A stretch of DNA of 12,247 bases from an uncultured Gammaproteobacteria bacterium (GCA_938004235.1 CALKWL010000073.1:1-12247), one strand, 5' to 3'; counted from the stretch's first letter, positions 1-7,647 are shown. Notes: generated by a model from the letters alone, not told the origin. A program made the numbers and translations.

Positions 1-47
1 GACCACCGAGATCTACACTCTTTCCCTACACGACGCTCTTCCGATCT
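1..47 (+). other. Illumina P5/Read-1 sequencing adapter (artefact)
   Basis: The first 47 bases match the 3' part of the standard Illumina P5 plus TruSeq Read-1 adapter, ending in the diagnostic GCTCTTCCGATCT. They are not genomic. Real sequence starts at about 48, and the left boundary of the first gene is therefore an assembly or library edge rather than a biological junction. Confidence 0.98.
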
Positions 48-48
48 G

Positions 49-573
49 GTAGTCAAAATTGGAAATGTGAAACCTGGAATCATTGATTTATCCGGCTGCT
101 CTTTTGTTGCGCATGAAACCGTGAATAGTCTTGATAGGTTCGCCCTCAAAAAGGGGGATTTACTGGTTGGAATGACAGGTTACGTTGGCGAAACAGGGCT
201 AGTTCCTAAACTTGATTCAGTCGCCTACCTGAATCAACGCGTTGGTCGTATTTCGACGGTCAACGGCGTTAGCGATGTTGGTTATCCTTTTTGCCTTGTC
301 CGCGATCCTGCATATAAGTCATATGCAGAGTCCAAAGCCCATGGTAGTGCGCAGGCAAATGTGAGCGGGAAGGATTTGATGGATTACCAGACAGTGGTTC
401 CAGATACTGGGGTACTGAATATTTTCAATGCCCATGCGGCAAAAATTATTAACGCACTGCTTTCTTACCACGAGGAGAGCCAAAGTCTCGCAGCGCTCCG
501 CGACACCCTCCTCCCCAAACTCCTCTCCGGCGAGTTGTCGGTTGCCTCCATTGATACGGAGCCTTCAACATGA
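49..573 (+). CDS. hsdS: Type I restriction specificity subunit HsdS, C-terminal part (5' cut by contig end)
   Basis: This is the C-terminal ~174 residues of the S subunit, which recognises the DNA target and holds the HsdM and HsdR subunits in the type I restriction-modification complex. The frame is open from the adapter junction, and the residues before the internal GTG at 67 (VKIGNVKPGIIDLSG) already look like an HsdS target-recognition domain, so that GTG is not the start. Visible family features are GDLLVGMTG, GSAQANVSGKDL (the usual end of the second recognition domain) and a C-terminal helix ending LRDTLLPKLLSGELSV, the conserved helical repeat that binds HsdM. Full-length HsdS is about 400-450 residues, so roughly the first recognition domain and central helix are missing. 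The recognition-domain part is visibly more AT-rich than the genes after it, as is common for exchanged S domains. The stop overlaps the next start as ATGA (570-573). Confidence 0.94.
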   Translation, partial: VVKIGNVKPGIIDLSGCSFVAHETVNSLDRFALKKGDLLVGMTGYVGETGLVPKLDSVAYLNQRVGRISTVNGVSDVGYPFCLVRDPAYKSYAESKAHGSAQANVSGKDLMDYQTVVPDTGVLNIFNAHAAKIINALLSYHEESQSLAALRDTLLPKLLSGELSVASIDTEPST

Positions 574-1556
574 ACCAACAGATTCAGCTTTTTACTGCGG
601 ACGATGGCCAGTTGACTCTGAGCGTTCGGTTGGAGGGAGAGACCGTTTGGCTCAACCAGGAGCAAATGGGTGTCCTTTTCGAGCGCGAGCGATCAGTCAT
701 TACCAAGCACATCCGCAATCTGTTTGCCGAGTGTGAGCTTGATGAGAAAAGCAATGTGCAAAATTTGCACGTTGCCAGTTCAGACAAGCCAGTTAAGTTT
801 TACAACCTCGATGTGATCATCTCTGTCGGCTACCGGGTCAAGTCGCAGCGCGGCGTGCAGTTCCGCCAGTGGGCCACGCGCACGCTCAAGGAGCATCTGG
901 TGCAGGGCTACACCCTCAACCAGCGCCGTTTGCAGGAGCGCGGCATCGAGTTTGAGCAAGCACTGAACCTGTTGCAACGCACGCTGGCCAATCAACAGTT
1001 GGTGAATACAGAGGGCGCGGCGGTGTTGGGGGTGATCGCGGAGTACGCCCGCAGTTGGAGCCTGCTGCAGCAGTACGACGAACAGAGCCTCGCCAGCCAG
1101 ACCCGCCCACAAAGCGGCATGCGCTCGCTTGAGCTGGATGAAGTACTGGCGGCGATTGAGCAACTGAAAGCCGAGCTGATCGCCAAAGGTGAAGCGACGG
1201 CGCTCTTCGGGCAGGTGCGCGGCGAGGGGCTGGCTTCTGCCATTGCCACCATCGAGCAGGGTTTTGGCGATACGCTGTTTTACCCCAACGTCGCAAGCCG
1301 GGCGGCGCATCTGCTGTATTTCGTGATCAAGAACCATCCGCTGGCCGATGGCAACAAGCGCTGCGGTTCGTTCTTGTTCCTGTGGTATCTGCGCTTGAAC
1401 CAGACCTTGCTGGCGCGTCCGGTAGAGCAACTCATCAACGACAACACCCTGGTGGCGCTGGCGCTGCTGGTGGCCGAAAGCCTGCCCGAACACAAGGAGC
1501 TGTTGGTGCGGCTGATCGAGCAGTTTGTGCTGCTTAAAACGGAGGGTGCGGTATGA
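570..1556 (+). CDS. RhuM-Fic/Doc fusion protein (328 aa)
   Basis: The protein has two parts. Residues ~1-115 match the RhuM family (QMGVLFERERSVITKHIRN, then FYNLDVIISVGYRVKSQRG and FRQWATRTLKEHLVQGY), which looks like a DNA-binding or regulatory module; its function is not firmly known. Residues ~190-300 are a Fic/Doc domain with the active-site loop HPLADGNKRCGS; His256 is the expected catalytic histidine. Lys263 stands where AMP-transferring Fic enzymes have glycine, as in phage P1 Doc, which phosphorylates EF-Tu, so a Doc-like phosphotransferase or nucleotide-modifying toxin role is possible but inferred. The length agrees with proteins usually named 'virulence protein RhuM/Fic/DOC family', which are frequent inside type I restriction loci. 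The start ATG overlaps the hsdS stop, and the stop overlaps the next start (both ATGA), which implies translational coupling. No typical antitoxin gene is adjacent; the RhuM half or the cassette partners may provide control. Confidence 0.9.
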   Translation: MNQQIQLFTADDGQLTLSVRLEGETVWLNQEQMGVLFERERSVITKHIRNLFAECELDEKSNVQNLHVASSDKPVKFYNLDVIISVGYRVKSQRGVQFRQWATRTLKEHLVQGYTLNQRRLQERGIEFEQALNLLQRTLANQQLVNTEGAAVLGVIAEYARSWSLLQQYDEQSLASQTRPQSGMRSLELDEVLAAIEQLKAELIAKGEATALFGQVRGEGLASAIATIEQGFGDTLFYPNVASRAAHLLYFVIKNHPLADGNKRCGSFLFLWYLRLNQTLLARPVEQLINDNTLVALALLVAESLPEHKELLVRLIEQFVLLKTEGAV

Positions 1557-1750
1557 CCATTACCCCCGCACAGATCGACATCTGGCGTGGCCTAGCCGCT
1601 GAAACCCAGAACCTCGAATTCAAAGAGGCGGGCAACCAATACTGCACGCGTAAGCTGGCTGTGCCGCTACTGCGTCGCCATTGCCAACGAAGGTGGCGGG
1701 CATCTGGTGCTTTGATCGAGGCGCTTTGGCTGGTACTGATGGATGAGTAG
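1553..1750 (+). pseudogene. Broken AlbA_2/Schlafen-type ATP-binding protein gene (N-terminal remnant)
   Basis: The first ~34 codons read as the start of an AlbA_2 (Schlafen AAA-like) domain protein, with LAAETQNLEFKEAGNQYCTRKL. The annotated frame then loses all similarity. A different frame from 1662 to 1712 continues the family motif as CRYCVAIANEGGGHLVL. The two halves join perfectly if one copy of a tandem GCTG (1654-1657 and 1658-1661) is removed, so a 4-bp duplication explains the frameshift. After 1712 the restored frame meets TGA at once and the rest of the family's usual ~400-550 residues is absent, so a deletion has probably also occurred. As it stands the gene would give a 65-residue non-functional peptide. 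It overlaps rhuM-fic by ATGA and the abi_2 start by 8 bases, so its translation may still carry ribosomes to abi_2. Confidence 0.82.
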
Positions 1751-2720
1751 CATCGTGGTGAAGCCCCTCAAGCACTGGCTCTCATTCGCCGACCAGTTGC
1801 AGCAACTGCAGGACCGTGGCCTGCAGGTAGACAACCCCGCTGCGGCTCTGGATTACCTCGAACGCCTGGGCTACTACCGCCTGAGTGGTTACTGGTATCC
1901 ATTGCGCGCCATTGATCCGGTGGCATCGGCGGCGCAGGGCAAGGCGGTGCGGCTGGATACCTTCGTGCCAGGGTGTCACTTCGAGGACGTGGTGCGCCTG
2001 TACGTGTTCGACAAGAAGCTGCGGTTGCTGGCGCTCGACGCGCTGGAGCGCATCGAGATGGCGGTGCGCGTGGATGTTGCGCACTTGCTGGGTAAGCAGG
2101 ACCCTCGCGCCCACGAGAACCCCGCATGCCTGCATGGCAACTTCACGAAGAAGCTGATCGTCAAGGGGCCAGACGCGGGCAAGACGCAACATCAAGTCTG
2201 GCTGGCCAAGTACCAGTCCATGCTCCACCGGGCTCGCAATGAGCCTTTTGTGGCACACCATCAGCAGCAGTATGGGGTCTTGCCGATTTGGGCCGCCATC
2301 GAAGTATGGGACTTCGGCTTGCTGTCCAAGCTCTTCGCCGGTATGCAGTACGCCGACCAGCAGAATATTGCCAACCTGTACGGCGCGCCATCCGGCCAGA
2401 CCTTCGCGCAATGGCTGCGCAGCTTGAACTTCATTCGCAATGTATCGGCGCACCATAGCCGTCTGTGGAATATCAACGTGCTGGAGCTGTCCCCTGTTCC
2501 CCCAGGCTGGCCCGCCACGTTGAACAGGGCGAAGCCGTTTTTCTACTTCTGTCTGATGCAGCAGTTGCTGCGCGTGATTTGCCCGAATTCGAGCTGGGGG
2601 CAGCGCTTCAAGGATCTGCTGGCGAATGAGTTCCCGGTGGTGGCCAATCAGACGATCTCGCTGTTGGATCTGGGGGCGTTTCCGGGTTGGGAGGGGTGGA
2701 CGTTATGGCCGCAGCTGTGA
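1743..2720 (+). CDS. Abi_2 family abortive-infection protein, HEPN nuclease-like (325 aa)
   Basis: The N-terminus (KHWLSFADQLQQLQDRGLQV, then YLERLGYYRLSGYWYPL) is the typical opening of the Abi_2 family (AbiD/AbiF-like), whose lactococcal members stop phage growth by aborting infection. Near residues 225-245 it has SLNFIRNVSAHHSRLWNI. Arg232 and His237 make the R-X4-H motif of HEPN domains, which in many toxins and defence proteins cut RNA, so a metal-independent RNase role is likely but not shown here. Length and motif order fit an intact family member; no signal peptide or membrane segment is visible. The ATG at 1743 overlaps the stop of the broken AlbA_2 gene. Its place between hsdS and hsdR, in the operon with RhuM-Fic, suggests a back-up suicide response tied to the restriction system. 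It ends in TGATG, which starts an 8-codon ORF. Confidence 0.9.
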   Translation: MSSIVVKPLKHWLSFADQLQQLQDRGLQVDNPAAALDYLERLGYYRLSGYWYPLRAIDPVASAAQGKAVRLDTFVPGCHFEDVVRLYVFDKKLRLLALDALERIEMAVRVDVAHLLGKQDPRAHENPACLHGNFTKKLIVKGPDAGKTQHQVWLAKYQSMLHRARNEPFVAHHQQQYGVLPIWAAIEVWDFGLLSKLFAGMQYADQQNIANLYGAPSGQTFAQWLRSLNFIRNVSAHHSRLWNINVLELSPVPPGWPATLNRAKPFFYFCLMQQLLRVICPNSSWGQRFKDLLANEFPVVANQTISLLDLGAFPGWEGWTLWPQL

Positions 2721-2739
2721 TGACCCTGGTGGACCACAA

Positions 2740-2883
2740 ATGAAAACCGACGCGTACACAGAGTGCAGAGGCGTCGGTCGTATTGCGCGAAATGATAGGC
2801 CTGCCGACCACTATGGTCAAGCCCGGTGTGGGCGTAGTCGCCATTTCATCGCAAATGGAGGAGGCGCCCAATGTCTGTGCTAA
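2740..2883 (+). CDS. Possible 47-aa small ORF of unknown function
   Basis: An ATG at 2740 with GGTGG eight bases upstream opens a 47-residue reading frame ending in CLC and TAA. It begins by overlapping (ATGA) the stop of an 8-codon ORF that itself starts in the TGATG at the end of abi_2. I recognise no family. The peptide is rich in Arg and Cys and contains HFIANGGG, encoded by a 13-bp direct repeat that recurs in the next small ORF. A second frame here (from 2794 to 2887) also reads like protein, so this spacer may be the eroded remainder of a lost gene rather than a working small gene. Confidence 0.25.
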   Translation: MKTDAYTECRGVGRIARNDRPADHYGQARCGRSRHFIANGGGAQCLC

Positions 2884-2920
2884 TCATTGATTTAGAACGA
2901 ATTTCTTATTTCATCGCAAA
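2843..2920. repeat. 13-bp direct repeat pair ATTTCATCGCAAA
   Basis: ATTTCATCGCAAA occurs at 2843-2855 and again, identical, at 2908-2920, 65 bp apart start to start. Both copies are read as [H/Y]FIAN in the two overlapping small ORFs. The pair lies just upstream of hsdR, with the strong GGAGGAGG ribosome site between the copies. It could be a pair of regulator binding sites, a short duplication, or the scar of a deletion; nothing in the sequence decides. Confidence 0.6.
2857..2864 (+). promoter_or_regulatory. Strong Shine-Dalgarno site GGAGGAGG for the hsdR leader ORF
   Basis: GGAGGAGG lies six bases before the ATG at 2871. It is the best match to the 16S rRNA tail in this spacer and is stronger than the AGGGG (2954-2958) in front of hsdR, which supports the idea that ribosomes load at the leader ORF and then pass on to hsdR. 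Confidence 0.6.
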
Positions 2921-2969
2921 CCGAGCCGGTTGCCAGACAGCCCTGAATGGCTCAGGGGTTTCAGCATGA
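2871..2969 (+). CDS. Putative 32-aa leader peptide coupled to hsdR
   Basis: A 33-codon frame starts at ATG 2871 after a near-ideal ribosome site and ends in TGA at 2967-2969. The ATG of hsdR (2966) overlaps that stop as ATGA, the same coupling used at the hsdS and rhuM-fic junctions. The peptide begins MSVLIIDLERISYFIAN and has no recognisable family, cysteine pair or membrane helix. The overlap and the ribosome site argue for a translated leader that adjusts HsdR output; inferred, not shown. Confidence 0.45.
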   Translation: MSVLIIDLERISYFIANRAGCQTALNGSGVSA

Positions 2970-5900
2970 TGAACGAACAACAACTCGAAGACCTGTGCAT
3001 AGGCTGGTTTCAGGAAACCGGTTGGCAGTTTGTTCATGGGCCGGATATCGCGCCCGACGGCGCGAGTCCGGAGCGGACTGACTACCGGCAGGTGATCCTG
3101 CGTGACCGGCTGCTGGCGTCCATGGGTCGAATCAACCCGCACATTCCAACCGCTGCGCTGGAACAGGCGGTACACGTTGTGCAAACCATCAGCGAGCCTC
3201 AGGCCGTGGTGCGCAACCGTAGTTTTCACCGACTGCTGCTCTCAGGCGTGGCTGTGGAGTTGTCGGTAGGGGACGAAAAGAAAACCGATCTGGTGCACCT
3301 GATCGATTTCGCTAACCCGCAGAACAACGAATTTCTGGTCATCAACCAATTCACGGTTACCGGCACCAAGCAGCCCCGGCGGCCAGATCTCGTGGCCTTC
3401 ATCAACGGCCTGCCGCTGGCGGTGATCGAACTGAAGAACCCGGCCAACGAGCAGACGGACGTCTGGGATGCTTTCAACCAGCTGCAAACCTACAAGGACG
3501 AAATCAGCGACCTGTTCAACAGCAATGAGGCGCTGGTGGTCAGCGATGGCTGGACGGCGCGGGTGGGCTCGCTGACTGCCAATGTCGAGCGCATGTTGCC
3601 CTGGCGCACCATCGCCAACGAAGATGATCGTCCCCGCTTGCAACTGGAGCTGGAAACCGTGGTGCGCGGTTTTTTTGCGCCGGAGCTGTTCCTCGATTAC
3701 ATCCGCCACTTCGTACTGTTCGAGCAGGATGGTGATGCGGTGATTAAGAAAATCGCGGGCTATCACCAGTTCCATGCCGTGCGTGAAGCGGTGCGCGCCA
3801 CGGTGGTCGCAGCGAGCTCGCCGGACAAAGGGCTGCTGGAGGTACGGGAAGAGCGCGCCACGTATGGCAAAGAGGTAAAACCAGGCTCGCGCAAGGCCGG
3901 TGTGGTCTGGCACACGCAGGGCTCGGGCAAGAGCATCACCATGGCCTGCTACGCGGGCAAGCTGCTGCAACAGCCGGAAATGAAGAACCCGACGCTGGTG
4001 GTGGTGACGGACCGTAACGATCTGGATGGTCAGCTTTTTGCCACCTTCTGCGCGGCCAGTGATTTGCTCAAGACCACGCCGTTGCAGGCGGGCAGCCGCG
4101 ATGAGCTGCGCGAGATGCTGGCTTCGCGTCAGGCAGGCGGCATCATCTTCACCACGGTGCAGAAATTTGCCCTGCTGGATGAGGAGGACGAACACCCGCT
4201 GCTGTCCGATCGCGCCAATATCGTGGTCATCTCGGACGAAGCGCACCGCAGCCAGTACGGCACCAAGGGGCGCTTCGATGAGAAGGCCGGGCGTTATGTG
4301 TTCGGCTATGCCAAGCACCTGCGCGATGCGCTGAAAAACGCCACCTTCATCGGTTTTACCGGCACGCCGATTGCCTTGGAGGACAAGGACACGCGCGCGG
4401 TGTTTGGCGACTACGTCAGCATCTATGACATTCAGGATGCCGTGGACGATGGCGCGACGGTGCCGATCTACTATGAAAGTCGGCTGGTCAGGCTGGATGT
4501 GAAGCAGGCCGAGATCGACGCGCTCAACGCGCAGGTTGACGAGGTGGTGGAGGACGAAGAGGACATCGCCAGCCGCGAAAAGACCAAGAGCGAATGGGCC
4601 GCTTTGGAAAAGCTGGTGGGCGCCGAGCCGCGTCTGGCACAAGTGGCGAAAGACTTGGTCGAGCACTTCGAGACCCGCACCAGCGCGATTGACGGCAAGG
4701 CCATGATCGTGTGCATGAGCCGCGACATTTGCGCCCAACTCTACAAGGCCATCGTCACCCTGCGGCCAGACTGGCACGACGACGATCCGGAAAAAGGTGC
4801 CATCAAGGTGGTGATGACCGGCTCAGCCGCCGACAAGGAACTGCTACAGCCGCACCTGTACAGCAAGCAGGTGAAAAAGCGCCTGGAGAAGCGCTTCAAG
4901 GATGCCAAGGATCCGCTCAAGCTGGTGATCGTGCGCGACATGTGGCTGACCGGCTTTGATGCGCCCTGCTGCCACACCATGTATGTGGACAAGCCCATGA
5001 AGGGCCACAACCTGATGCAGGCCATTGCGCGGGTGAACCGGGTGTTCAAGAACAAGCCGGGCGGCTTGGTGGTGGATTACATCGGCATCGCCAATGAACT
5101 GAAGGCGGCACTCAAGACCTACACCGAAGCCAAGGGCAAAGGCGACCCCACGCACAACGCTGCCGAAGCGCTGGCCGTGTTGCTGGAGAAAATGGACATC
5201 GTGCGGGGCATGATGCATGGCTTTGACTACAGTGCGTTTGAAACGCAGGCCATCCAGTTGCTGGCGCCCGCCGCCAACCACATCCTGGGGCTGAAGGACG
5301 GCAAGACGCGCTTCCTGGACACGATGGTGGCGGTAGCCAAGGCTTATTCACTGTGCGGCACGCTGGATGAAGCCGCCGCGCTGCGCAAGGAGATCGCTTT
5401 CTTCTCGGCCATCAAGGCGGCTATCACCAAGTTCACCACGGTGGACAAGAAACGCTCCACCGAAGAGAAGAACAGTGCGCTGAAACAGATTCTGGACAAC
5501 GCCATCGTTGCCGACGGCGTGGCCGACATCTTTGCGCTGGCAGGATTGGACAAGCCGAACATTGGTCTGCTGTCGGATGAGTTTCTGGAAGATGTGCGCC
5601 AGATGGAAAGCCGCAACCTGGCCGTGGAGCTTCTGGAGAAACTGCTGCGCGACGAGATCAAGGCGCGGGCACGCAATAACGTGGTGCAGGAGAAGAAATA
5701 CGGCGACCGGCTGCTGGAAACCCTGCGCAAGTATCACAACCGTGCCATCGAGACGGCCCAGGTCGTCGAAGAACTGATCCAGATGGCCAAGGAGTTCCAG
5801 GCCGTGCTGGAACGCGAGGCCGCACTGGGCTTGGGGCAGGACGAGATTGCCTTCTATGACGCGCTGGCCAACAACGAAAGCGCGGTCCGTGAGTTGGGTG

Positions 5901-6115
5901 ATGACATCCTGAAGAAGATCGCCATCGAGATCACTGAAAAGCTGCGCGCCAGCACCACGGTGGACTGGCAGGTACGCGAGAGCGTGCGTGCGCGCTTGCG
6001 GATTCTCGTCCGTCGTACCCTGCAAAAATGGAAATACCCGCCGGACAAGCAACCAGAAGCCGTGGAACTGGTACTCCAGCAGGCGGAAGTTCTTTCCGGC
6101 GCGTGGTCGCTGTAA
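2966..6115 (+). CDS. hsdR: Type I restriction endonuclease/translocase subunit HsdR (1049 aa)
   Basis: HsdR pumps DNA past the bound type I complex using ATP and cuts it. The N-terminal nuclease has the PD-(D/E)xK pattern: Pro140-Asp141 in RRPDLVAF, then Glu155-Leu156-Lys157 in AVIELKN. The SF2 motor follows: Walker A QGSGKS with Lys322, the DEAH box at 424-427, FTGTP at 464-468 and ARVNR around 688-692. The C-terminal segment (VRESVRARLRILVRRTLQKW, YPPDKQPEAVELVLQQAE) is the DUF3387 end that meets the methylase core. Length and order fit the ~1040-residue EcoR124-like group, and nothing appears broken. The frame also allows a TTG at 2930, but ATG 2966, with AGGGG seven bases upstream and the ATGA overlap with the leader ORF, is the better start. 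hsdR lies last in the operon, separated from hsdS by the toxin-like cassette. Confidence 0.96.
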   Translation: MMNEQQLEDLCIGWFQETGWQFVHGPDIAPDGASPERTDYRQVILRDRLLASMGRINPHIPTAALEQAVHVVQTISEPQAVVRNRSFHRLLLSGVAVELSVGDEKKTDLVHLIDFANPQNNEFLVINQFTVTGTKQPRRPDLVAFINGLPLAVIELKNPANEQTDVWDAFNQLQTYKDEISDLFNSNEALVVSDGWTARVGSLTANVERMLPWRTIANEDDRPRLQLELETVVRGFFAPELFLDYIRHFVLFEQDGDAVIKKIAGYHQFHAVREAVRATVVAASSPDKGLLEVREERATYGKEVKPGSRKAGVVWHTQGSGKSITMACYAGKLLQQPEMKNPTLVVVTDRNDLDGQLFATFCAASDLLKTTPLQAGSRDELREMLASRQAGGIIFTTVQKFALLDEEDEHPLLSDRANIVVISDEAHRSQYGTKGRFDEKAGRYVFGYAKHLRDALKNATFIGFTGTPIALEDKDTRAVFGDYVSIYDIQDAVDDGATVPIYYESRLVRLDVKQAEIDALNAQVDEVVEDEEDIASREKTKSEWAALEKLVGAEPRLAQVAKDLVEHFETRTSAIDGKAMIVCMSRDICAQLYKAIVTLRPDWHDDDPEKGAIKVVMTGSAADKELLQPHLYSKQVKKRLEKRFKDAKDPLKLVIVRDMWLTGFDAPCCHTMYVDKPMKGHNLMQAIARVNRVFKNKPGGLVVDYIGIANELKAALKTYTEAKGKGDPTHNAAEALAVLLEKMDIVRGMMHGFDYSAFETQAIQLLAPAANHILGLKDGKTRFLDTMVAVAKAYSLCGTLDEAAALRKEIAFFSAIKAAITKFTTVDKKRSTEEKNSALKQILDNAIVADGVADIFALAGLDKPNIGLLSDEFLEDVRQMESRNLAVELLEKLLRDEIKARARNNVVQEKKYGDRLLETLRKYHNRAIETAQVVEELIQMAKEFQAVLEREAALGLGQDEIAFYDALANNESAVRELGDDILKKIAIEITEKLRASTTVDWQVRESVRARLRILVRRTLQKWKYPPDKQPEAVELVLQQAEVLSGAWSL

Positions 6116-6208
6116 CCGCGTGTTGAAAAGCACCCGGTTTGTACGCGCTGTGACGGCTGATTGAGGCTTGGAACGGTCTTGAAGACGTAGATAAGACGCT
6201 CTCAGGGC

Positions 6209-6214
6209 TATAAT
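6209..6214 (+). promoter_or_regulatory. Perfect -10 box (TATAAT) upstream of argH
   Basis: TATAAT sits 36 bases before the argH ATG, in the 134-bp gap after hsdR. No good -35 hexamer is present at 16-18 bp; TTGAAG at 6179-6184 is 24 bp away, too far for a standard sigma-70 promoter. The placement suggests argH has its own promoter and is not read only from the hsd operon. Confidence 0.5.
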
Positions 6215-6249
6215 CGCTCGCATCTCATTTTTGTCACGGAACCATCTCC

Positions 6250-7647
6250 ATGAGCCAGCATCACGAGGACCCCAAGGAAATGTGGGGCGGACGCTTTTCC
6301 GAGCCTGTTGACGCCTTTGTCAAGGCCTTTACCGCTTCGGTGAGCTTCGATCAGCGCATGTACCGTCAGGATATTGCGGGTTCCAAAGCCCATGCGCGCA
6401 TGTTGGCCAAGGTCGGCGTGCTCACCCAGGATGAGTGTGAGCGCATCATCAAAGGGCTGGATGACATTCTGTTCGACATTGAGCGCGGCGATTTCGCCTG
6501 GTCGCTTGACCTGGAAGACGTGCACATGAACATTGAGGCGCGTCTGACTGAACGCATCGGCGAGGCGGGCAAGAAGTTGCACACCGGGCGCTCGCGCAAT
6601 GACCAGGTGGCGACCGACATGCGCCTGTATCTGCGTGATGAAATTGATGTCATTACCGCGCAGATTCGCCGTGTGCAAAAAGCGCTGCTTGATCTGGCCG
6701 AACGCGAAGTGGACACCATTCTGCCCGGCTTTACCCATTTGCAGGTCGCTCAGCCGGTCAGCTTTGGGCATCACATGCTGGCCTGGTTTGAAATGTTCGA
6801 CCGCGATTTCGACCGCCTGATGGGGTGTCGCAAGCGCGTCAATGTCATGCCCCTTGGTTCTGCGGCGCTGGCGGGGACGAGTTATCCGCTGGATCGCGCC
6901 TACACCGCAGAACTGCTGGGCTTTGCTCGCCCCAGCCGCAACTCGCTGGATGCGGTTTCCGACCGTGATTTCATCATCGAGTTTCTTGCCGCGGCCAGCC
7001 TGATGATGGTGCATATGTCGCGCATGGCCGAGGAGCTGATTCTGTGGTCGAGCGCGCAATTTGGTTTTGTCGATCTGCCGGATCGTTTTTGCACCGGTTC
7101 GAGCATCATGCCGCAAAAGAAAAACCCGGATGTGCCTGAACTTGTGCGCGGCAAGTCCGGGCGCGTGGTGGGTGCGCTGGTCAGCCTGCTGATGCTGATG
7201 AAGAGTCAGCCGCTGGCTTACAACAAGGACAATCAAGAAGACAAAGAGCCGCTCTTTGATGCAATCGACACAGTTCAAGGTAGTTTGCGCGCTTTTGTCG
7301 ACATGTTGCCGCATCTGATCGTCAAGCATGAGGTGATGCGCGCCGCCGCCCTCAAGGGCTTTGCCACGGCCACCGATCTGGCCGATTATCTGGTGCGCAA
7401 GGGGTTGCCCTTCCGTGACGCGCATGAAGTGGTCGGCAAGGCCGTGCGCTTTGGCGTGGAGAGCGGGCGTGACCTTTCCGAAATGACCCTGGCGGAATTG
7501 CAGGGCTTCGATGCGCGCATTGGCGAAGATGTGTTCGAGGTCTTGACCCTGGACGGTTCGCTCCATGCGCGCAATATTGAGGGCGGCACGGCGCCTGCTC
7601 AGGTGCTCAAACAGATTGCCTCTGCCCGCTTACGGGTAAGCCTGTGA
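6250..7647 (+). CDS. argH: Argininosuccinate lyase (465 aa)
   Basis: ArgH splits argininosuccinate into arginine and fumarate, the last step of arginine synthesis, as a soluble homotetramer of the fumarase/aspartase superfamily. The three family regions are clear: LHTGRSRNDQVATD near residue 115, GFTHLQVAQP with His163 at the general-acid/base position, and the signature loop GSSIMPQKKNPD at 283-294 holding the catalytic serine. The N-terminal MWGGRFSEPVDAFV and the length (usual 455-470) are normal. The start is ATG 6250 with GGA nine bases upstream, a modest ribosome site. It stands alone between the defence operon and the lipoprotein gene, with its own -10 box. No arginine-repressor (ARG) box is evident in the short upstream gap. 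Confidence 0.98.
   Translation: MSQHHEDPKEMWGGRFSEPVDAFVKAFTASVSFDQRMYRQDIAGSKAHARMLAKVGVLTQDECERIIKGLDDILFDIERGDFAWSLDLEDVHMNIEARLTERIGEAGKKLHTGRSRNDQVATDMRLYLRDEIDVITAQIRRVQKALLDLAEREVDTILPGFTHLQVAQPVSFGHHMLAWFEMFDRDFDRLMGCRKRVNVMPLGSAALAGTSYPLDRAYTAELLGFARPSRNSLDAVSDRDFIIEFLAAASLMMVHMSRMAEELILWSSAQFGFVDLPDRFCTGSSIMPQKKNPDVPELVRGKSGRVVGALVSLLMLMKSQPLAYNKDNQEDKEPLFDAIDTVQGSLRAFVDMLPHLIVKHEVMRAAALKGFATATDLADYLVRKGLPFRDAHEVVGKAVRFGVESGRDLSEMTLAELQGFDARIGEDVFEVLTLDGSLHARNIEGGTAPAQVLKQIASARLRVSL

Noticed and set aside
780..1493. 237-codon open frame on the - strand opposite rhuM-fic
   Set aside because: Shadow frame of a gene whose RhuM and Fic motifs are clear on the + strand.
2930..2965. TTG at 2930 as the hsdR start
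   Set aside because: It adds 12 residues not expected in the family and has no ribosome site; ATG 2966 has AGGGG and the ATGA overlap.
3242..4777. 511-codon open frame on the - strand opposite hsdR
   Set aside because: It lies wholly inside hsdR, whose motifs are unambiguous. Long antisense frames are expected in GC-rich genes, and the translation shows no domain.
6208..7566. 452-codon open frame on the - strand opposite argH
   Set aside because: It is a shadow of argH; the + strand carries all lyase signatures, and this translation is low in recognisable motifs.
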